Positions 33,645 to 45,049 of a stretch of 64,000 nt of DNA are shown piece after piece; the stretch's first letter is position 1, and each line of letters opens with the position of its first letter. Source of the DNA: Macrophomina tecta (taxonomy: Eukaryota; Ascomycota; Dothideomycetes; Botryosphaeriales; Botryosphaeriaceae); contig JAKSGN010000041.1 in NCBI GenBank assembly GCA_024180945.1, positions 248,001 to 312,000 on the forward strand, read 5' to 3'. The position numbers were made by a program, and so were the translations under genes. The notes beneath the pieces were generated by a model, which had not been told where the DNA came from, ran no database searches, and saw only the letters and a list, made by a program, of their open reading frames with translations.

Positions 33645-35060
33645 CTACCTGTCGCCCTCAGTATGCAGGCTGACCTTCCGCAGGTCAGTCGAGCTGACAC
33701 GCGGGCTGTCGCAGAGGATGAAGTCCGGGACGGGTGGGGTGATTTCGCGGGCAGGAGGGCTGGGGCTGCGCAGGCTGTACATGGAGGCGTTGCTCCTGAT
33801 CGACTGGCTGTCGAAGTAAGGGCCGCGGGTGCGGCTGTTCGCGCGGGACCGCGTCGTCGGCGGGCGGGCAATCACCTGGCCGCTGTATGGCGAGGCAATG
33901 ACGACGGTGCCGGGAGTGGCGGCGGGCGGTGGGTGCGGGCTGCCGGAGCGGAAGAGAGGGTGGACATTTGCATCGTCAATGTTGGTAGGGGTGCTCGGTC
34001 GCGAGGAGTGCGGGCTGTTGGTCATGAATGCCGGCGCCGGTGTTGGGAGATCCTCGAGAGTCAACACCGGGCTGGGTGGGAAAGGGCCGTCAAGCACGCG
34101 TGCTGGTGAGACAGGTCGGCTACCAGGAATGGGATCGAGGCGGGTTCCTCTACCAGGAGCGAACAACCTGAGAGAGTCCAGCCCTGACTGTGTTGCGATA
34201 TCGCGTGCTTGTTGATCAACGCTCGATGTATCCCAAGCCTCGAAGCCATCGGAGTGTGTCATGGAATTCGTGCGAGTGGTGTTACCCGAGTGGAAGCTTC
34301 CGGACTCGCGGAAGGAAGAGGCTTTAGACAGCAGTCTGGTGCGTGACGTGATGGGGCGCACAACTTGCTGGAAGGACGATCTCCAAGAGTTGCGAGATGA
34401 CTGCACCGAATCGACTGAAAATGTCGGCGAAGCAAGGCCCTTAGAAATCTTATCATCTTTCATGTCCAGGGTCATAGGCGGCGACTGCTCGCGCATTTCC
34501 TGGCTTTGTGCCTCGTTTGATGAGCCTTGTAGGCTCGAGTCTCCCGAGAGCGGGAGCCATCGTGTCGTAGCGATGACAAAGATGACTTGGGACAGAGTGG
34601 AGAGCGCCCACACTGCGAAATTCGCTGCCATCAAGTCGGTCGATGCTGCGGAGTCCTTTGCCTTGACAGCGTCAATATGGGACTGGGTGAGTCCATACGT
34701 GACAACTGTTAGAATGCTGGCAAGGCACAAAGGAGCGGAGTAGAGAGACAGCACGAGCGTTCGACTTCTCTTCGAGCTATACCAACGCTCATCTCGCCTC
34801 CACACAACCTGGATTAGGAATAATACTAGAGCCGCCAAAGCAGCGACGTTGAGAAGAATAGAAATTACGGCCAAAGCGCGTATAGATAGGGATGTAAGAA
34901 ACAGAGACGCTGTGTTAACAATCGATAGCGCAGCAGTGACGACCGTGAGTATCACAGCAGCCAGTGCCAGAGTGGTGAGGGTGAGGCGTCGAGAGGCGGG
35001 CGCCTTCCTTGAAGCCATTGGCTTCTTTAGGGAACGAGTGTCGAGGGACGAGAGGGACAT
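33645..35060 (-). CDS. Four-TM membrane protein with long disordered C-terminal tail
   Basis: Intronless 471-aa frame, ATG to TAG. Four hydrophobic segments: residues about 26-45 (LTLTTLALAAVILTVVTAAL), 62-87, 102-124 and 142-163, with a WRRDERWYSSKRSR basic loop between the second and third. The remaining 300 residues are Ser/Pro/Arg-rich with many SRPxSP-like sites and would face the cytosol if both ends are inside. This architecture is common among uncharacterised plasma-membrane or vacuolar proteins of filamentous fungi. No transporter signature is visible and I assign no function. It is divergent from RAD23. Confidence 0.82.
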   Translation of the reverse strand: MSLSSLDTRSLKKPMASRKAPASRRLTLTTLALAAVILTVVTAALSIVNTASLFLTSLSIRALAVISILLNVAALAALVLFLIQVVWRRDERWYSSKRSRTLVLSLYSAPLCLASILTVVTYGLTQSHIDAVKAKDSAASTDLMAANFAVWALSTLSQVIFVIATTRWLPLSGDSSLQGSSNEAQSQEMREQSPPMTLDMKDDKISKGLASPTFSVDSVQSSRNSWRSSFQQVVRPITSRTRLLSKASSFRESGSFHSGNTTRTNSMTHSDGFEAWDTSSVDQQARDIATQSGLDSLRLFAPGRGTRLDPIPGSRPVSPARVLDGPFPPSPVLTLEDLPTPAPAFMTNSPHSSRPSTPTNIDDANVHPLFRSGSPHPPPAATPGTVVIASPYSGQVIARPPTTRSRANSRTRGPYFDSQSIRSNASMYSLRSPSPPAREITPPVPDFILCDSPRVSSTDLRKVSLHTEGDR

Positions 35061-37537
35061 GATGGAATGGAGGGCCGGAGAGGTGGCGAGCCCTAGTGAT
35101 TTGAGGTTTGCAGTCCAGAGAATTCCGGGTTGATGGCGTCGGAAACGCGTCGCAGCTTGGTCGGGCCGTGGGCGTAGACTGAGAGAGCGGGCAGCGTTTG
35201 AGATCGGCGGGGCGAGCGGGGAGTGAAGGGTGTGAGTGTCGTCCTGTCAGGCCTTGGGCCGAGACATCAGGGTCTTGCCTGGAAAAGAGGCCGGGGAGGC
35301 GGCGAGTCTTGAATTGCGGCGGTGCGGCGGCAAGAAGCAAGTGATGGGAGTACGGACTGGGCCGAGAGACAGGGAAAAGGATGTTGTGACCGAGCGGTGA
35401 GGGATGCTTCAAGGTTATGTTTCGAGTATAGATCGGATAGTGATCTCCGGGCTATAGGCCAAGCAGTTGCAGGCAAATAGCAGCGTCTGTGCACGTATAA
35501 CCAAAGGTGGCGGGCAAAGCAACCAAGGTATAAAGCGAGTGACTGAGGGAGTGAAGATGGGTGATCGCCGTAGGGGGGAGAGGGATTGAAAGCACTGGGG
35601 CTGAGATCCAGGATGGCGTTCTGGTCGTATATCTGGACCAGTCGGGAGCGTGGGAGCCGGGGCTAGTTTCAAGAATTCGTGATGCAGTCCGTGGCTGCTA
35701 GCTCAGCCTCTGGATTTGCTGGATCTCGCTGAGCAACGCGTACGGTGAGGAGACCCGGGGGCTTGGAAACGAAAGGCTGCAGAGAGTGGCAGAGCTCTGA
35801 GAAAAGGACGGCAAATGACTGGGGATATGGACAATGGCGGGCAACGGCGTGTGGGGACCGCCAGGCATAAATAGAACCAGGCGCGGTAGGGCTCAAGTAG
35901 TGGGATCTGGTAGGGACAGGCCTGCACGACGCGTCAAAGCGGACATGGATGCGGCGTCTTGCCAATCCTTGATGCGCGACATGCATGGCAGCTCGGTGGC
36001 TTGCGGATTGGCGCCGGCGCGGAGAAGCTGGCCACCACCAGCAGCTGGCCCCCGGCCGGCTCTGGGCGTTGGGCGAGGGGAAATTGGCGGGTAAACATGA
36101 CGACAATGCGTGCGAGACATGGGAGCGGTACTCCTGACCGGCGCGGACGCTGCGACCCTGCGCAGGTACGGCTCGGAAGCTCCAATTTTTCTGTGGCCGT
36201 TAAGTTACGTGCATCCAATGGCGTACAAGCTGGACTACGGGGCTTGGGCGCGGCCAGAACGAGGGAGGCCCCGGGCAGTGGGCCCGTTAGCAGTCAACGC
36301 TGGCGGATCCGTCGTCATTTCGGGACGCCAGAGCAGACGTCAAACAAGCCGCGCTGTTTACACACAAGCACGCGACACCCAGCTGCTCGTCAACAAACAA
36401 CACGCGATGAAATGAGGGCGTCCGGGCGCGGGCGCTGTGCAAGCGCGAGCGCAGCGGGTGCGAGCTGAGGCTGCACCACAGTCGGGTTGTTCCCAGTTGG
36501 CCGCGTACGACAGAGGGCCGTCGACAGCGCGGCACCGTGGCACGAACACATGCGCGTGGCCGCCAATAGCAGCGTGGCCCGCGGCTGTGCCGGGCGAGCG
36601 CGCTCGCCGTGGTGAGACTGGCGGCGTGAGCAGCAATTCCACGACGAGGCCTGAGGGGGCAGCTGGCAGGGACAAGGCGGCCTGACTGCTGCTCTGTGCT
36701 CGCAGTCCGCCTGGCTGCCACCGCCAGCGGTGATGAAGGAGGCTTGCCAGCAGCGTGCGGAGGGCACGGAGCCGTGCGGCTTCGGGAGAGTTCACCTTAA
36801 CTGGTGCCGGCCCATCGCGCGCACCCGCCGTGCTGAGCCGGCGCTCGCTTAATCGCCAGCTCTCCCGCCGGCGCCCATCTAGACAGCTGAGGCATTCGTG
36901 CAGATGTCTTGCATCCTCCTTGCCGCACCTGCGCCTCAGGCCGAACCTTGGGCTCACGATCTGTCGCATGTCGCGCCTATGGTTGGTCGATATATCTTTT
37001 ATCTCGTGGGTGCGGCTGATGGTTTCCGGCGTGGTCAAGCAGGTGAGTGAGGCGCAGGAGCAAGGCATCCGTAAGACGAGGATCTCGGTGCGCGGCGGGG
37101 GGACGGAGGGCAGAGTGCGCAATGGGCAGGCGCTGCCTCGGACATGGACTGCGCGTTCTGCTGCTGCTGGGGGGGAATGAGGGGGGATCGAGTGAGGCGA
37201 AAGCGTGGCCGTGATGGGCCGGGAGCCTGAGCAGCGAGCCTGAGGCTGCAGCCTAGCAGCGGCGCGTCTGCCTCAGGCACCAAAAGCGCCAAGCCCGCAT
37301 CCATGCCCCGGCGCCTTCTGTCGCCGCCTCTCGTGGTGGTCCGTACTGTAATCGTGCCTACCTCGTTGCCTCACCACACCAACCCCATCACCGCCTGCGG
37401 ACCCTGTCGAAAATTCTGCATCGCGTGTTCGCCTGCAGCTCCCTGTTGCCATCTAACGCCCACAAACCCACGGCTTCTGCCTCTCTTCTGCCGCCACTCC
37501 ACACCTGCAGTTGCCAACCCCGCTAGCTACCGCCACC
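35061..37537. other. Divergent spacer between the four-TM gene and RAD23
   Basis: 2.5 kb of promoter DNA. GC-rich, with a 254-codon minus frame at 36358-37122 rich in Arg/Ser/Leu/Cys that I consider chance. The RAD23 leader ends CCGCCACC-ATG. I see no gene. Confidence 0.45.
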
Positions 37538-38985
37538 ATGAAGCTCACCTTCAAGGTTCGCCCAGCCCATACAGCCCCGTCCGCAGCCGCAAGCTTATCT
37601 TTGCTCCAGGACCTGAAGCAGCAAAAGTTCGTCGTCGAGGCCGAGCCCTCAGAGACGGTGCGCCACCCTGACAGCCCCGCCGCGCTGCCCAACAAACCGC
37701 TCGGCCGCAAGCTGATCCACCTGCTATTAGATTGCCGACGTCAAGGCCAAAATCTCCGCCGAGAAGGGCTGGGAGGCGGACAAGCAGAAGCTTATCTACT
37801 CAGGTATGTTGCTTCCCCGCGACGCCCCCCGCAGGCCGTGGCAACTGACCGTGGCCGCAGGCAAGATCCTCCAGGATGATAAGACCGTGGAATCATACAA
37901 CATCGAGGAGAAGGGTTTCATTGTTTGCATGATCCAAAAGGTACTGTTTCGGCGCGGAATCCAACCCCCTCTGACTGCTGTTTGCTCACTTACGTCACAG
38001 CCGAAGCCCCAGCCTGCCGCATCTGCCAGCAAAGCCGCCCCCTCCACCCCCGCTCGCGAGCCTGCCCAGGCTTCCACCCCCTCTGCTCCCGCACAGTCAT
38101 CCGCTCCTTCGTCCAATGTTCCTGCCACTCCTTCTCCCGCGCCCGCCGCGCCCCAGGCCGCTGGCACTCCGCAGCAGTTCAATAATCCCTCGTCCTTGAC
38201 CATGGGTCCCGAGAGAGAAGCTGCCATTGCGAACATGGAGAGCATGGGGTTCCCGCGCGCAGACATTGATCGTGCAATGAGAGCGGCCTACTTCAACCCC
38301 GACCGGGCTGTTGAGTATCTGTTGACTGGCATTCCCGAGAGCGCCCTGCGCGATGCCCCGGCCCAGCAGGGTGGGGCCCCCGCCCCCGCTGCTGGTGCTG
38401 GCGCCGCTCCTGAAGCTGCTGCTCCTCAGACCGGCTCTGGTGGAGATGAGCCTGTCAACCTCTTTGAAGCCGCCGCTGGCCAGGGTGGCCGTGGCGGTGC
38501 TGGTGCACGCGGGGCTGCAGGTGCCGGAGCAGGTGCCGCTGCGGCCGCTGCTGCAGGTGCTGCTGGCGATCTCGACTTTCTTCGAAACAACCCTCAGTTT
38601 CAGCAACTTCGTCAGCTTGTGCAACAACAACCTCACATGCTCGAGCCCATCCTCCAGCAGGTTGGCCAGGGCAACCCTCAATTGGCTCAGTTGATCGCAG
38701 ACCACCCCGAACAATTTCTCAGCCTGCTGAGCGAGGACCACGATGACGACACTCCTCTTCCTCCCGGCGCGCAGGTGGTCAGCATCACGGAGGAGGAGAG
38801 CGAGGCGATCGATAGGGTAAGCTACTCTGGAAAGCACTGGGTGGATTGATAAGCTGACGAAGATGCAGTTGTGCCGTCTCGGATTCGAGAGGGACCTCGT
38901 GGTTCAGGCCTACTTCGCATGCGATAAGAACGAGGAGTTGGCGGCAAATTTCCTGTTCGACCAGCCTGAAGAGGACGACAACTAG
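37538..38985 (+). CDS. RAD23: UV excision repair / proteasome shuttle protein Rad23
   Basis: Exons 37538-37555, 37610-37657, 37731-37803, 37861-37940, 38001-38816, 38869-38985 join to 1152 nt, 383 aa. All five introns are 52-73 bp and close in phase; exon 1 is only 18 nt (MKLTFK). Domains: ubiquitin-like 1-73 ([43 protein letters not shown]); UBA1 about 141-185 ([20 protein letters not shown]); a Gly/Ala linker; XPC/Rad4-binding domain about 263-318 ([19 protein letters not shown]); UBA2 about 340-380 ([20 protein letters not shown]). It carries ubiquitylated cargo to the proteasome and stabilises Rad4 in nucleotide excision repair. Reading through the last donor would truncate UBA2, so the final intron is needed. 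Confidence 0.97.
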
Positions 38986-39792
38986 TAAAGGACGTGGGGT
39001 TTTGAGGATGCTGTTGGCTTGTCATTTCAGTTCTAAACCAACTTTACGATATGGACGAACAATCATGGCCGCGGGGCAAGCCGGACTGGCTTTCTACTGC
39101 TGAGGCGTTTTGCATAACTGGGCAGCAAACCCTCCACCAAACATCACCTCTCTCTTAATACGTCATGCGCATTCTACCCCGCCCTCGCCCTTGGCCAAGT
39201 GCTCCGTGCCTCCAAAAGTTGCAGTGGCTACTGCTTCAGTTGTGCGATTCGGGGGGTAATTTGCGCGTTATTATTCCTTTTCTCACACTATCCGGCCAGG
39301 CCTTCTATACTTCATATTGGCATCGATTCTCTTTCGCACGGCGATATCCCGGAATGTAGACGGCTCTCGGTCGGAATTGCAAATGCGCATTGAAAGCAAA
39401 TCTCTCTCCGTTCTCGAATACACATTGTTGCGGTGAACTCATACGAACAGGATGCCTGTGTAGGTGAGCTGCGCGGTCAGTTCACTAGCTCACGTCCATA
39501 TGTGGTTGATATTTATCCTTCCTGCACTCAGATGGATAATGCTCTCACTACCCTGTGCGAGAAGGCCGCGAGACAGCTGACTCGACTCCAGAAAACTCCG
39601 GCACGTGGGAGCTAGATTACCGAGGATCGGAACAGAGGTGCGAGAAGGGGGAAAAACCAGCACGGCCAACAGACACGGGATTGGTCGCATTTCGACGGAT
39701 GATCAGCAGAGAAGAACACCTGTTTGGGGCGACAGGTCTGTGTTACAAGGCACGGCGGGGGGAAGAAGACCTGAAACGTTCCGAGAGTGCTA

Positions 39793-39820
39793 GGCCGGCC
39801 AGCCCACAAGCTGGCCGGCC
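39793..39820. repeat. Perfect 11-bp inverted repeat with 6-base loop
   Basis: Left arm GGCCGGCCAGC (39793-39803), loop CCACAA, right arm GCTGGCCGGCC (39810-39820). The arms are exact reverse complements and very GC-rich, so a stable hairpin is possible on either strand. It is not followed by a T run, so a polymerase terminator is not suggested. Confidence 0.9.
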
Positions 39821-41047
39821 GATATATGCCTCGGTGCCTTGGTGCCTTACCAGCGGGCTGGGATGTGATGGACCGGAAATCTCGGGGATCCAGGGGCAAT
39901 GGTGCGCCGTGCGGATCGTGTTTGAGATCCTCTCCCTCTATCCACCTCCCCTTTCCTCTCTTTCTGTCTGATGGGGCGCGGAGCGGCGCGGCGGTGCAAA
40001 AGAAGGCGCACGGGCCTCGTTCTTGCGCTGTCCTCATTTTTTTTTTTTTTTCCTGTCTTTTGCCGGGCCACGCGAGCGACGGGAGAGCCCAAGCGGCTGC
40101 GCCGACGATGTGGAGAGGGTGTGGACCACCGGTCAGTAAAGGCGTTTGCCGGACACGACACCGTAGCCGGAGGCGCGGCTGGTTGAGTAGTGTGTGGGTT
40201 GGCGAGTGCATCCGACCTCGTGTGGCTTGTGGCAGCCTATCTCCGTCTCTGCTTTACCTTTCTCGCCATCATCTCCGAATTTTCCCTTCTCTTCCTTGCA
40301 AGCAGGAAATGCGATTACGGCTAAAGATTTCTATGCTCCGCCGATTAAGGACACAGCCGAACAGCTGTTTTACTCGCTTTCTCGCAATTGCTCCACCGCC
40401 GTCCTGCGGTAATATTTGATGCAGCTGGATTACGTGGTCATATCGCAGGACCACGAGACAAGGGCAGGGAGATACATCACATACTGAGAACAGAGAGAGT
40501 GAAAGAGCCTCGCCAATGGTCTTAGCCTTCAAATTCACATCGTTAGTCCTCTATCGCGTGCTTCAATAGACGAAACCCTCGCATATGAATCGGTCTCCAC
40601 CGCTATGTCATGATTGCGATGAGATTGATACTTTTTTTTTCCGCACTTGCATGACTCTCTCCCGCACAAGAATACCGGGAGTCTTCCTTGGATCTACCGG
40701 TACGCCCACGCGCGCGCGCGCAACGGCCGATCGGCTCTTTCCATCCCGCCAGCAGGGGTGCCTGCACCTCTCTAAACGAGATTGGCGGATGGCGGACAAG
40801 CGAGAGATGGAGGGAGTAACGGACAACGAAGAGAGATTCTGCCATGTCTGATGTGGGGATTTGTGGGATCTGACAATGCTGATCGCTTTGCTGGCCTTGA
40901 GGACCTGGGACGTTCTGGAACGTTTGAGCTGGCGATTACAAATTTGTAGATGATTTTCTTTTTTTTTTTCCCTCTGCCCTATTGCTCCACCAACATGCAT
41001 GACCATCGTGAGAAGTTTTTTTCTGTTTTTTTTAGGAAATGTGCTAG

Positions 41048-41067
41048 TTTTTTTTTTTTTTTTTTTT
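41048..41067. repeat. T20 homopolymer
   Basis: Uninterrupted run of 20 T; a shorter T8 precedes it by a few bases. Confidence 0.9.
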
Positions 41068-41862
41068 CTCCTCCTCCCATCCTTGTCTTTGCCACGGCTT
41101 TGCGCGGTTTTCACTCTTTCTGTATTATTGAGCTGCACCACGATGGAGAACGGTGAGAAGTGAAAGGGAAAATGTGAGGAGTAATTGATCATCCGTAGCG
41201 CCCATGCGCCGAAGCTTATTGCGCCGTGACGTGTGTTTCTGAGGGTGCTAATGGCATGGGATAAGGATTTATTGCCCGTAATAATAGTGTTCGAGTCGTG
41301 AAAGCTTAACAGCCACCTTCACTGACTAGCGGTAGTAAGGTAGCTCTGCTCAGGCACGCTGCTGCCCGGGGGATTTTGCGGTCACTGGTCCGCCTCGCCT
41401 CGCCTCTTGTCGGCACCCAAACGACGTCGGGACTATCAAGATGCGCTGTGTTCCGCGTGGTTGCAGGGAACATGTTTCCGCCTTTTCCCTACATTTTCTC
41501 CCTTCGGCCCGGGTGCTCGGAAGACGACACCATGGTCAAACGATGGTCTGGATGTGATAGGGGCCGGAATCCAAACGCAATGTGTTTGTGAATATCCGCA
41601 GCCAGAAGCTTTTAGACTTTCCACTCGCCTTTTCGGCCTTTTCTCTGCTCGTCCCTGCGTCCGTGTGTATCTTCTACGTTTCTTGGCTTCGAGCGGTTCC
41701 CTTTTTTGCCTTTTTTTTCCCCCCCGCCGCACCCCTCCCTCCCTTCTTCCCGCCCCCGCTTGTTTGCGGGACGTCGATCCCGCGTCACATCATCAGTTTC
41801 TTCTATCTCACTTCCCGTGCCAGAGCTTCCGCGGAAACGGCAGCTGATCACGTTATTTTTGC

Positions 41863-41913
41863 AAGAAGGAGAAGAAGGAGAAGAAGGAGAAGAAGAAGAA
41901 GAAGAAGAAGAAA
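41863..41913. repeat. GAA/GGAGAA purine repeat
   Basis: Tandem AGAAGG units grading into pure (GAA)n, 51 bp, strictly purine on the + strand. Such mirror-symmetric purine tracts can form triplexes. Confidence 0.9.
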
Positions 41914-41973
41914 GCGCGCGACGCGGCTGGGTATTCTTCTTCTTGTTTTGTTTCTCTGTTTCTCGAAAGAGAG

Positions 41974-41994
41974 AAAAAAAAAAAAAAAAAAAAA
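41974..41994. repeat. A21 homopolymer
   Basis: Uninterrupted run of 21 A about 60 bp after the GAA repeat. Confidence 0.9.
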
Positions 41995-43167
41995 CTAAGG
42001 AACTGAGGAGACGCGCGTGTGTCGCGATTCCCCGTCTCGCAACCGTCCATACGAGGAAATTCGCTTTCGTTTCTCTGGCTGACGCTAGTGACGGAAGGCA
42101 CGGGAGGGGCTGTTTGTTAGTGCTTCTCGCGACAACACATGGCCGTGCGCGTCCGCGCGTGTTACTGTTGTTGCCGCAGTTGCCCAGGAGAGGCCTGTTC
42201 AGTTGCGTTTCCTTGGTAGCCGGTGCACATCTTAGTGTACCGCGCGGTTTTGGAGGACACGGGCTGGCGGTGAGCTGTCTCGGAGCCGCGAGTGCTGATT
42301 GGCCGGTGGTTGGCGACGATGGTTCTTGAGAGGCGTGAGTGCGCTTTGTGGGGACCTGATGTTGAGGGGAAAGCTGCGAAGAGGGAATGATGCGGGGGGT
42401 TATTGGCGCGGCGGCTCCGCAGGGATCGATATAGTGGCTTTAGGGAGAATTGGCGTTGAGCCGACGGGTTTGCCATGCAGGTCCGGATGAGAGCACTGGG
42501 CGGGTCCTTGAAGATTGCATGTGCATGACTTCTGCTGCAAAAAAAAGAGGGTGAGGAGAGGAAGTTGAATGGTCTCTCATTCCCGTCGAATTCACCGCCA
42601 ATAGGCTCCTGCGTGTACTAGAGAAGCAATCGATTTCTCAGTAACTGCCCCGGGAAGATTGCTCATACGGGAGGAACTCGTCCGCTCCATACTCACTCTA
42701 CGTAAATGTCTCCCCAGACATAATATCGTCCGAACAAGAAAAAGTCCACTCGCCTTGAAGCTCCCTTCCATTCTGGTAGTCCGCAATAGAAGAGCCGCGA
42801 AGCACAATGACAATGATTACAACCTTGTTTGGCATAAGTAAAATTCCATAAGTACTTTTGAATGTCCTCGCAAGGCCGCTTCCTAGAGGTGTCCTACACA
42901 AGTTCGGTCTGAGAATATTTTTTTTTTTTTTTTTAAAAAAAAAGAACCTTCCACAGATAAGTCAGAGACAACGTACTCTTCGAGCATTTTCCTAGACAGG
43001 AAATTATAAAGCACTGCCGATATTCGCACAAATCCACAGTGATGGTGTATACATGCTTGCTTTTGGGGGATCAATCTCATCCTAAACGCTTCACATCAAA
43101 TGCGAAGATCACTTAGCGAACGGTCACACCACTCTCCATGACGTGATTAAGTAATAAAACGCCAAAA

Positions 43168-44205
43168 TCAATGTTTTAAACCTTGTTCCACCAGTGAACT
43201 GTCTGATTTTTGATAATTGGGGACCAGCGGCGAGGAATGGTGAACGGGCAGCATCGACGACGCTGCATCGGTACACCTGACAGGACCTTCTGTTAAAAAG
43301 GTGTCTGCTGGGACTTCTGCTGACACTACAAGGACTTTGCCACTAGCGTCTCTAGCCTCGGCGTAAAAGCGTATGGCACTCAGTCCAGAAGGCAATATAA
43401 GTTGCGTCTCAAACGACGTGCGCTTCACCTCACCGAGTAGCTGCTGTTTTCTGTGGTCGTCCACCCCAAAGAATCGCCATACCTTGGTTTCTGTATCGCC
43501 ATCCAAGGACACATAAGACGTCCCGTTCAGTACGGCAAGAGCTAGCTCCTCAGTAGGCAATTCCGTCCAATTACTCTTCGTGTCACGGTGGCTCTGCACC
43601 AGTTTAGCCGCTGGAGCCGAGTCAAGGTACGCATGGAAAAGCAGGCTGTCGTCTGCCCCGAACTCACTTACTGCACCTGCTTCGCCCCAGTTGATGAACG
43701 TGTGGCCATTGGGCAAGAGTTGCAGGCTCTCTTGCGACTTCGCTGATAGATTGTCTGGCGCAGGCTGAGTACGCAACGCTGCCGCGGAGCGGGATGTTTG
43801 GTTGAGTTGGAGAACCAGGCCACGAGAAAATTCATCCACCGGAGCAGACCGACTATGAGTTGAGTTGTCGAAGATTTTGATAGTCTCTATGGTGCCGTCA
43901 TCGGACTGGGAGATGAACCGGGCGTTGTGCTGGAAGTCGAAATGTGCATCGACCGGGATAGAGAAGTTGGATCGTTCACTGTAGGCTCCGCCGAGCTGCC
44001 AGATGATGTCACCAGTCGTGCCATTGATCTTGAAGACGGCGGCGTAGTTGCGGGCCGAGACAAGATAGTCGCCGTCTGAGTTCTTGTCGATGCTGTTGAT
44101 GTGGAAGTAGTTCCACGGGTCCGAGGAGCCCTGAAACCGCAAACGCATGTCCCTAGTCGCTCGCCACGCGAAGCAAATATGCCACTGCCAGCAGAAATCT
44201 CCCAA
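43168..44205 (-). pseudogene. Arylsulfotransferase-family (ASST-like) gene, 5'-truncated remnant
   Basis: The frame from 44130 reads GSSDPWNYFHINSIDKNSDG, YLVSARNYAAVFKINGTTGD, IIWQLGG, then FDFQHNARFISQSDDGT and LQLLPNGHTFINWGEAG. These are the middle and C-terminal motifs of fungal ASST/arylsulfotransferase beta-propeller proteins. An acceptor TTTGCGGTTTCAG sits directly before GGC at 44130, so an upstream exon once existed. The N-terminal half of such proteins (signal peptide, first propeller blades) is not found: upstream minus-strand frames are low-complexity and interrupted by a C17 run (44275-44290). About 320 of the usual 500-600 residues remain, without the common C-terminal membrane segment. 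The remaining exon has no stop or frameshift. Catalytic competence is unlikely. Confidence 0.65.
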
Positions 44206-45049
44206 ATCGTCAAGTCGCTCTCATCTCCAAGCTCAGTCAAAGCAAAAATTCTGATCCCAAAACGACTCATCCAACCCCCCCCCCCCCCCAAAGCAACCCC
44301 TCCCCCAACACTGCACCACCACTCCCAACCACCGTTCTCACGATCCCCCGTCCCCCCGGGGGCCACCACTCCACCAAAATACCACCGGCATCCTCTCCAT
44401 GACCTCCCCAGCCGGCTGCTCCACCCCCGCTCCTCATACATGCCCATCGGCCTTCGCCCCGCCCCCGCCCCTGGCACCTCTATCCGCATCCCGCACCAAT
44501 CTGTCTCACCCCCCGAACGCCAGCATGCGGACCGAAGACTCGCGTAGGAAGTTGGGCAAGATGTCTGCAGCGAAGTGCGCGAGGCGGCCGGGCGGAGGCG
44601 GACAAGGGGGTGGGAGAGGGAGGAGATGTGGGTCTGTGGGGTGGTTTGCGGTAGTGGGTTTGTGGTGCGCTGGAAGTGAGGGATGTTTGTGGCATGGTTG
44701 TGTCTGATGGGGAACTGCTCTCCGCTATGTGATCTGGATCATGTATTTTTTTTTTTTTTTTTGGGGGGGCAATATTCAGGCTATATAAAAATGCCGCGGG
44801 AAACTGGATGGGAGAGCAGAGTGTGGAGCTGAACACGAGCGGGCAAACTCACTAAGCATCTCTTGAAAGTCTCCCGGGCGGCTTGTTCGTGACAGCATAT
44901 GTTGTCGTCGTGCTCTCGGAAGACGGGCTGTGGGATTGCTGTGCAAAGATGACGGAGCTGAGTACAGTGCTCCGCCAACCTAGCTATGTCTATTTCTCGG
45001 AAGATATGCTCTTCCAGAGGCCTCCATTTTGCAGAGATACGAAGTGATG
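44206..45049. other. Spacer with homopolymer tracts
   Basis: Holds a C17 run (44275-44290, with As after), a T-rich run with G7 near 44745-44770 and no recognised exons of the ASST remnant. Frames are Pro/Ser/Thr-rich. Confidence 0.45.

Larger units (their letters stand above)
38986..43167. other. Largest gene-free spacer (RAD23 to the arylsulfotransferase remnant)
   Basis: 4.2 kb between facing 3' ends with no gene I can support. It holds a perfect 11-bp inverted repeat (39793-39820), T20 at 41048-41067, a GAA/AAG repeat at 41863-41913 and A21 at 41974-41994. Frames here are short or encoded by the repeats. Confidence 0.45.

Noticed and set aside
36358..37122. 254-codon minus-strand frame upstream of RAD23
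   Set aside because: No hydrophobic core pattern or domain; overlaps other equally long frames.
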